33,856 nucleotides of DNA. It comes from a virus. The notes below the pieces were generated by a model. The model searched no databases. It was not told the DNA's origin and was given only the letters and a program-made list of their open reading frames with translations. Of the stretch, positions 32,101 through 33,856 are shown piece after piece. The position numbers and the translations under genes are program-made. Position 1 is the stretch's first letter, and each line of letters starts with the position of its first letter. The stretch covers positions 1-33,856 of the IMG/VR virus record IMGVR_UViG_3300037089_000776. The stretch is one strand, 5' to 3'.

Positions 32101-33673
32101 CACCGGAAATTTGAAAATAAAAACTATTTGATTCCAACGGTGCTTGGGGATAACCACTATTATCATAAGGTAATGAACTATTTGGAAAATCTGCTGCATT
32201 TAAAAGTACTGTATTTGGATTTATTTTACCGTCTACAGTATAAATATATTCCGTTATATTTATAAATGGTGCTGGAATACCAATTAATAAAAATATTGCC
32301 TTAATTGCTTGACGTGTACCTTTAGATTTACAGAAAAAATTAGCATTAATTAAAATTCTTCTCCAAAGTTCAATATTAACTTCAGCAGGAAGTAAATCAG
32401 TATGTAAATTTCTTTCAGTTTCATTAATGCTAAAAATAGTCTGAACTAATTCAGATTCATTTACTAAATTAAAATAATTAAAACCAAATGTTTGTGCTAA
32501 ATTACTTATAAGTTGGTCTGGAATGTTGTTTATTTTATTATATGTTACTGTATTAATATTTGTTAAAGCATCAATAAATTTTTTCACTTGGTCAAATTCC
32601 CAACCATAAACTCTTAAAAGTTTAGTCATTTTCTGTTGCTCGGTTGTATCATATGTTTTAATTGATAAAGGAGTTAAAAATCTTGCAATTAAATCTGTTT
32701 TAATTAAATCATATTTACCACCAATTGTTAACACCGAATTTAAAAACCTTTGATATGTTGTACCTTCTATATCAAGATTATATCCATCGGTTGTTGCCCA
32801 TAGCATTGTTATATTTGAATAAATAATACTACCATCATCAAGAAGTGATGGGTCATTTATTTGAAATATAAAACCATTGGTATTATCTCTTTGTGAAACA
32901 ATATATTTTTCATAATCAGGTAATAATGAACGAAATTCTTCAAAAACAACATTATTGGGTTTGATATTAAAACTATATTTATTAGTTTGTGTAATACCAG
33001 TATTAAAAGGAAATGGATTACCTAATGTTTCAATCCAAACATACGGAACACCAGCAGTATCACCAGTAAAGCCAATTACATAAAATCCAACTGTTGGATT
33101 TACCAATGTTGAAACCACATATTGATTATATGATATGTTAAGGTTTTTAATCGGCATATTATTGGGCACACTCATGTTTCCCTGATTAAAAACTATACCA
33201 AATGTGTTATCTATGAATGCTGAAGGTATTCTGAATTTATAAATATTGGTTATTGGATTACCAGTAAAATTATCAAAAGTTATATTACCGCCAGGATTTG
33301 TATTTGCATTTACGAATAAACTTCCGGGATAATTATCAATAATATCTTGTATTGAAACTCTGAAAAATTCATATGTTGAACCAAATTTAACAAAAGTATT
33401 CAGATTGGAATTATCAAGATTTAATACGGCATTTGTTTGATTTTGATGAAGTACTGCAGATTGGTCATTAGTAATTCCCATTGTATCCAAAGTAACCGGA
33501 CGAACAAAAGTACTTAAGGTATTTGTATAGTCAATGGGTACTCTACCTGCAAAATTGGAAGTAACTGCAAAACTACCAAATTGAAATATAGTTTCGGATG
33601 TTGTATTATTAAATTTTGTACCATTTAAATTCTGGTCGAGATTAGCACCATTAATTACTTTTACATTTGCCAC
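29111..33673 (-). CDS. Giant baseplate/tail protein with gpI-like core, FN3-like repeats and Cys-rich C-terminus
   Basis: At 1520 residues this is the largest gene in the window. The frame starts with GTG at 33673 (GTG GCA AAT). The N-terminal third is beta-rich. Residues about 345-480 are helical (LLRVYGWEFDQVKKFIDAL, then FCKSKGTRQAIKAIFLLIG), reminiscent of P2 gpI-type tail and baseplate proteins. A long middle part has many short beta units. Residues about 1050-1372 carry three FN3-like repeats (GLSVNTSYQYRAFV, GLNPNTTYDYRAYM, GLSPNTTTYYRAFAKNS). Residues 1373-1520 form a domain with 11 cysteines (YCC, RCC, SCCACGTCSY) resembling the end of the 1090-residue protein. It probably joins baseplate to receptor-binding tips. 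A CGTATTTATA motif lies 16 nt before the start. Confidence 0.85.
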   Translation of the reverse strand: MANVKVINGANLDQNLNGTKFNNTTSETIFQFGSFAVTSNFAGRVPIDYTNTLSTFVRPVTLDTMGITNDQSAVLHQNQTNAVLNLDNSNLNTFVKFGSTYEFFRVSIQDIIDNYPGSLFVNANTNPGGNITFDNFTGNPITNIYKFRIPSAFIDNTFGIVFNQGNMSVPNNMPIKNLNISYNQYVVSTLVNPTVGFYVIGFTGDTAGVPYVWIETLGNPFPFNTGITQTNKYSFNIKPNNVVFEEFRSLLPDYEKYIVSQRDNTNGFIFQINDPSLLDDGSIIYSNITMLWATTDGYNLDIEGTTYQRFLNSVLTIGGKYDLIKTDLIARFLTPLSIKTYDTTEQQKMTKLLRVYGWEFDQVKKFIDALTNINTVTYNKINNIPDQLISNLAQTFGFNYFNLVNESELVQTIFSINETERNLHTDLLPAEVNIELWRRILINANFFCKSKGTRQAIKAIFLLIGIPAPFINITEYIYTVDGKINPNTVLLNAADFPNSSLPYDNSGYPQAPLESNSFYFQISGDTDSGQAYMNNFRNAGFSLMQTVDNKKSWVQAGEITRVHYDTPQYFQLDSKLVLNTKEVDVALDTAQGIEYDVYDYVLKDFAINSTGYTLPFSYVNISLGYTGTQNTFTLPTPYNKTQGTLEVRYNGILLNGPKEFSGGTGGTYTELIKADYSVSGNTFTLLTANAINSGNRRDVIEATFIYSGNTYPVSGITVQYIVTRIKANILGTIIPLPSYPRGDIQVTVNGIALTKGTPQFIADYVLDPANSVGGSNNIIIQNPTFIAYLATNPYIQVTYVQVIGSNSINARSEIVRVDSFNSGKIYFNNSANKYVYKLNYKANSAADVKMLVDGIALEPFKDYNVNALNPYEIFLPKGIVYGSIISAYYLVALSSFFTPIVSDTYGLGDISKLSFLEFIDLLQQRLINVRTRKTISDFKGGWYPALLKIYLQYLDRGLLPITDPLHSNGYTFANLYPFLSKYNAFFQKFVDELLPATIILKQGGLLIRNTLFTKQKFMYLRGVNVFSNNRIPLQYLGDDGSVFWIAQDAPHPTPPTLFVNTISGTSAVGSINNTGGNAITNFNLLTQYGMQFRTGITGNWNQITFNGALSANHFTTSLTGLSVNTSYQYRAFVQVGIYGYTGNTLQITTLASPIVPFIETQPAISTGINSINSTGGINIVEFALIQNYAMEFRTSPSGTWQLFPSIPLTGPLGINNFTTTINGLNPNTTYDYRAYMVIGGLPYRGTILTTTTQPTPTFVPTVTTGTGTAITTTGFTINNSAMTDDGGVLATEYGVLYTQDAFYGSSTNLIYSNVPTVSKVFTSTIGTTGITFTKSIIGLSPNTTTYYRAFAKNSVGVGYGVVQTIQTLPLPNIYVPLVRTNHNGTGPGQQSNGTIYPNPALSTSQCITVNFNISHLVFACNPTGGQNITTIYCCVGGIWHIVSPSPFITNSPSSGPPARCCGQYSLSVTIHQNEKLCYFNQVASNSCCACGTCSYIGISSMGSSSNITVSGGGAEFLVVG

Positions 33674-33689
33674 AATCTTTATATTTTAC

Positions 33690-33699
33690 TATAAATACG
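33690..33699 (-). promoter_or_regulatory. 10-mer motif CGTATTTATA before the 1520-residue gene
   Basis: The motif lies 16 nt before the GTG at 33673, just past the terminator at 33704-33732. It differs from the consensus only at the first base. Confidence 0.57.
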
Positions 33700-33703
33700 A
33701 TAA

Positions 33704-33732
33704 TAAAAAAATCCCAATGCATTACATTGGAA
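33704..33732 (-). terminator. Rho-independent terminator before the 1520-residue gene
   Basis: CCAATG and CATTGG (33714-33719 with 33725-33730) form a stem, lengthened by a G-T pair. On the minus strand it is followed by a run of seven or eight T. It ends transcription coming from the gene at the right edge. Confidence 0.8.
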
Positions 33733-33754
33733 TTTTTAATGTCAAAATTTGAGT

Positions 33755-33784
33755 AAACATTAAAAAATTAAGATTTTAATGTTT
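33755..33784. repeat. 11-bp inverted repeat after the right-edge gene
   Basis: AAACATTAAAA pairs with TTTTAATGTTT across an 8-nt centre, five bases past the stop at 33790. It has no T run of its own and stands about 20 bases before the true terminator. It may protect the transcript end or assist termination. Confidence 0.5.
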
Positions 33785-33789
33785 GGTTA

Positions 33790-33856
33790 TTATAAAACAT
33801 TGTTTATTACATCATCAAAATTTTCAGTATTATCAATATTTGTTCTTTTTTGTTTT
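33790..33856 (-). CDS. C-terminal end of a gene entering from the right
   Basis: One minus-strand frame stays open from the window edge to TAA at 33792-33790 and codes a polar end, KRTNIDNTENFDDVINNVL. The two other frames on that strand have stops within it. The position before an inverted repeat and a clear terminator supports a true gene end. The product cannot be told from so few residues. Confidence 0.45.
   Translation of the reverse strand, partial: KQKRTNIDNTENFDDVINNVL

Noticed and set aside
2173-33699. T4-type late promoters (TATAAATA) firing on the plus strand
   Set aside because: The octamer is on the strand opposite to the genes it precedes, and plus-strand transcripts from it would run antisense. 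The plus-strand holin-like gene has the motif in the opposite orientation too, which argues for AGTATTTATA as the sense form.
33755-33784. Inverted repeat as a separate terminator
   Set aside because: It has no following T run, and a better terminator lies about 20 bases further on, so I list it only as a repeat.

Overview
The window is part of a large, AT-rich tailed-phage genome (Caudoviricetes, probably a long contractile-tailed myovirus), very likely of a phage that infects a Bacteroidota host. The phage assignment rests on giant baseplate/fibre genes, a tail-tube-like protein, a fibre with an S74 chaperone tail, lysis enzymes, a primase, a RuvC-like resolvase, a fused SbcCD (gp47/gp46-like) nuclease and at least five stand-alone homing-type endonucleases. 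The host assignment rests on three things: promoters of the form TTG-N19/20-TAnnTTTG, FN3-like repeats of a type common in Bacteroidota surface proteins, and a signal peptide ending LSAQ. Shine-Dalgarno sequences are mostly absent. All genes lie on the minus strand except a holin-like gene (3128-3484) and a small heat-shock protein gene (17789-18214). No gap exceeds 300 bases and I saw no tRNA, rRNA or CRISPR array.

Layout, left to right. 1-2141: a partial GIY-YIG endonuclease directly behind a cysteine-repeat tail fibre. 2246-6926: an exonuclease-fold protein lacking catalytic acids, a holin-like protein, several small unknown or membrane proteins, a GH25 lysozyme and a Vsr-like endonuclease. 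7023-12819: a 1100-residue low-complexity mosaic protein with a small partner, an exported barrel-like protein, a conserved unknown, an amidase-like protein and a dCMP deaminase. 12827-14247: a GIY-YIG endonuclease and two small unknowns. 14276-17623: the Mre11-Rad50 fusion. 17789-21994: a small heat-shock protein, an ECF-like sigma factor, a primase, a coiled-coil protein and an HTH-metallophosphoesterase. 22066-24972: a T5orf172/MUG113-type protein, a tail-tube-like protein, a second Vsr-like endonuclease, a RuvC-like resolvase and an RHH protein. 25029-33673: three virion proteins, two of them giant with FN3-like repeats and cysteine-rich C-termini. 33790-33856: the end of another gene.

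Two promoter classes can be read by eye. The first is a 10-mer, (A/G/C)GTATTTAT(A/T/G), usually 8-19 nt before the start codon of the first gene of a unit and often touching the previous stop codon. It precedes structural, lysis, endonuclease and some unknown genes, and it follows gene orientation, because the holin-like gene on the plus strand carries it on the plus strand. The second is the Bacteroidota housekeeping type, CTTG or TTTG-N19/20-TAnnTTTG, in front of the SbcCD fusion, metallophosphoesterase, primase, exonuclease-like and 4850 genes. Three of these share an upstream box, identical over 16 nt in two. My main hypothesis is that host-type promoters drive early/middle replication genes and that the sigma factor encoded at 18266-18877 reads the 10-mer as a late promoter.

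The most unusual proteins are the 11-residue cysteine-repeat fibre, the paired cysteine-rich C-termini of the two giant proteins, the single-chain Mre11-Rad50 fusion and the apparently dead 3'-5' exonuclease.
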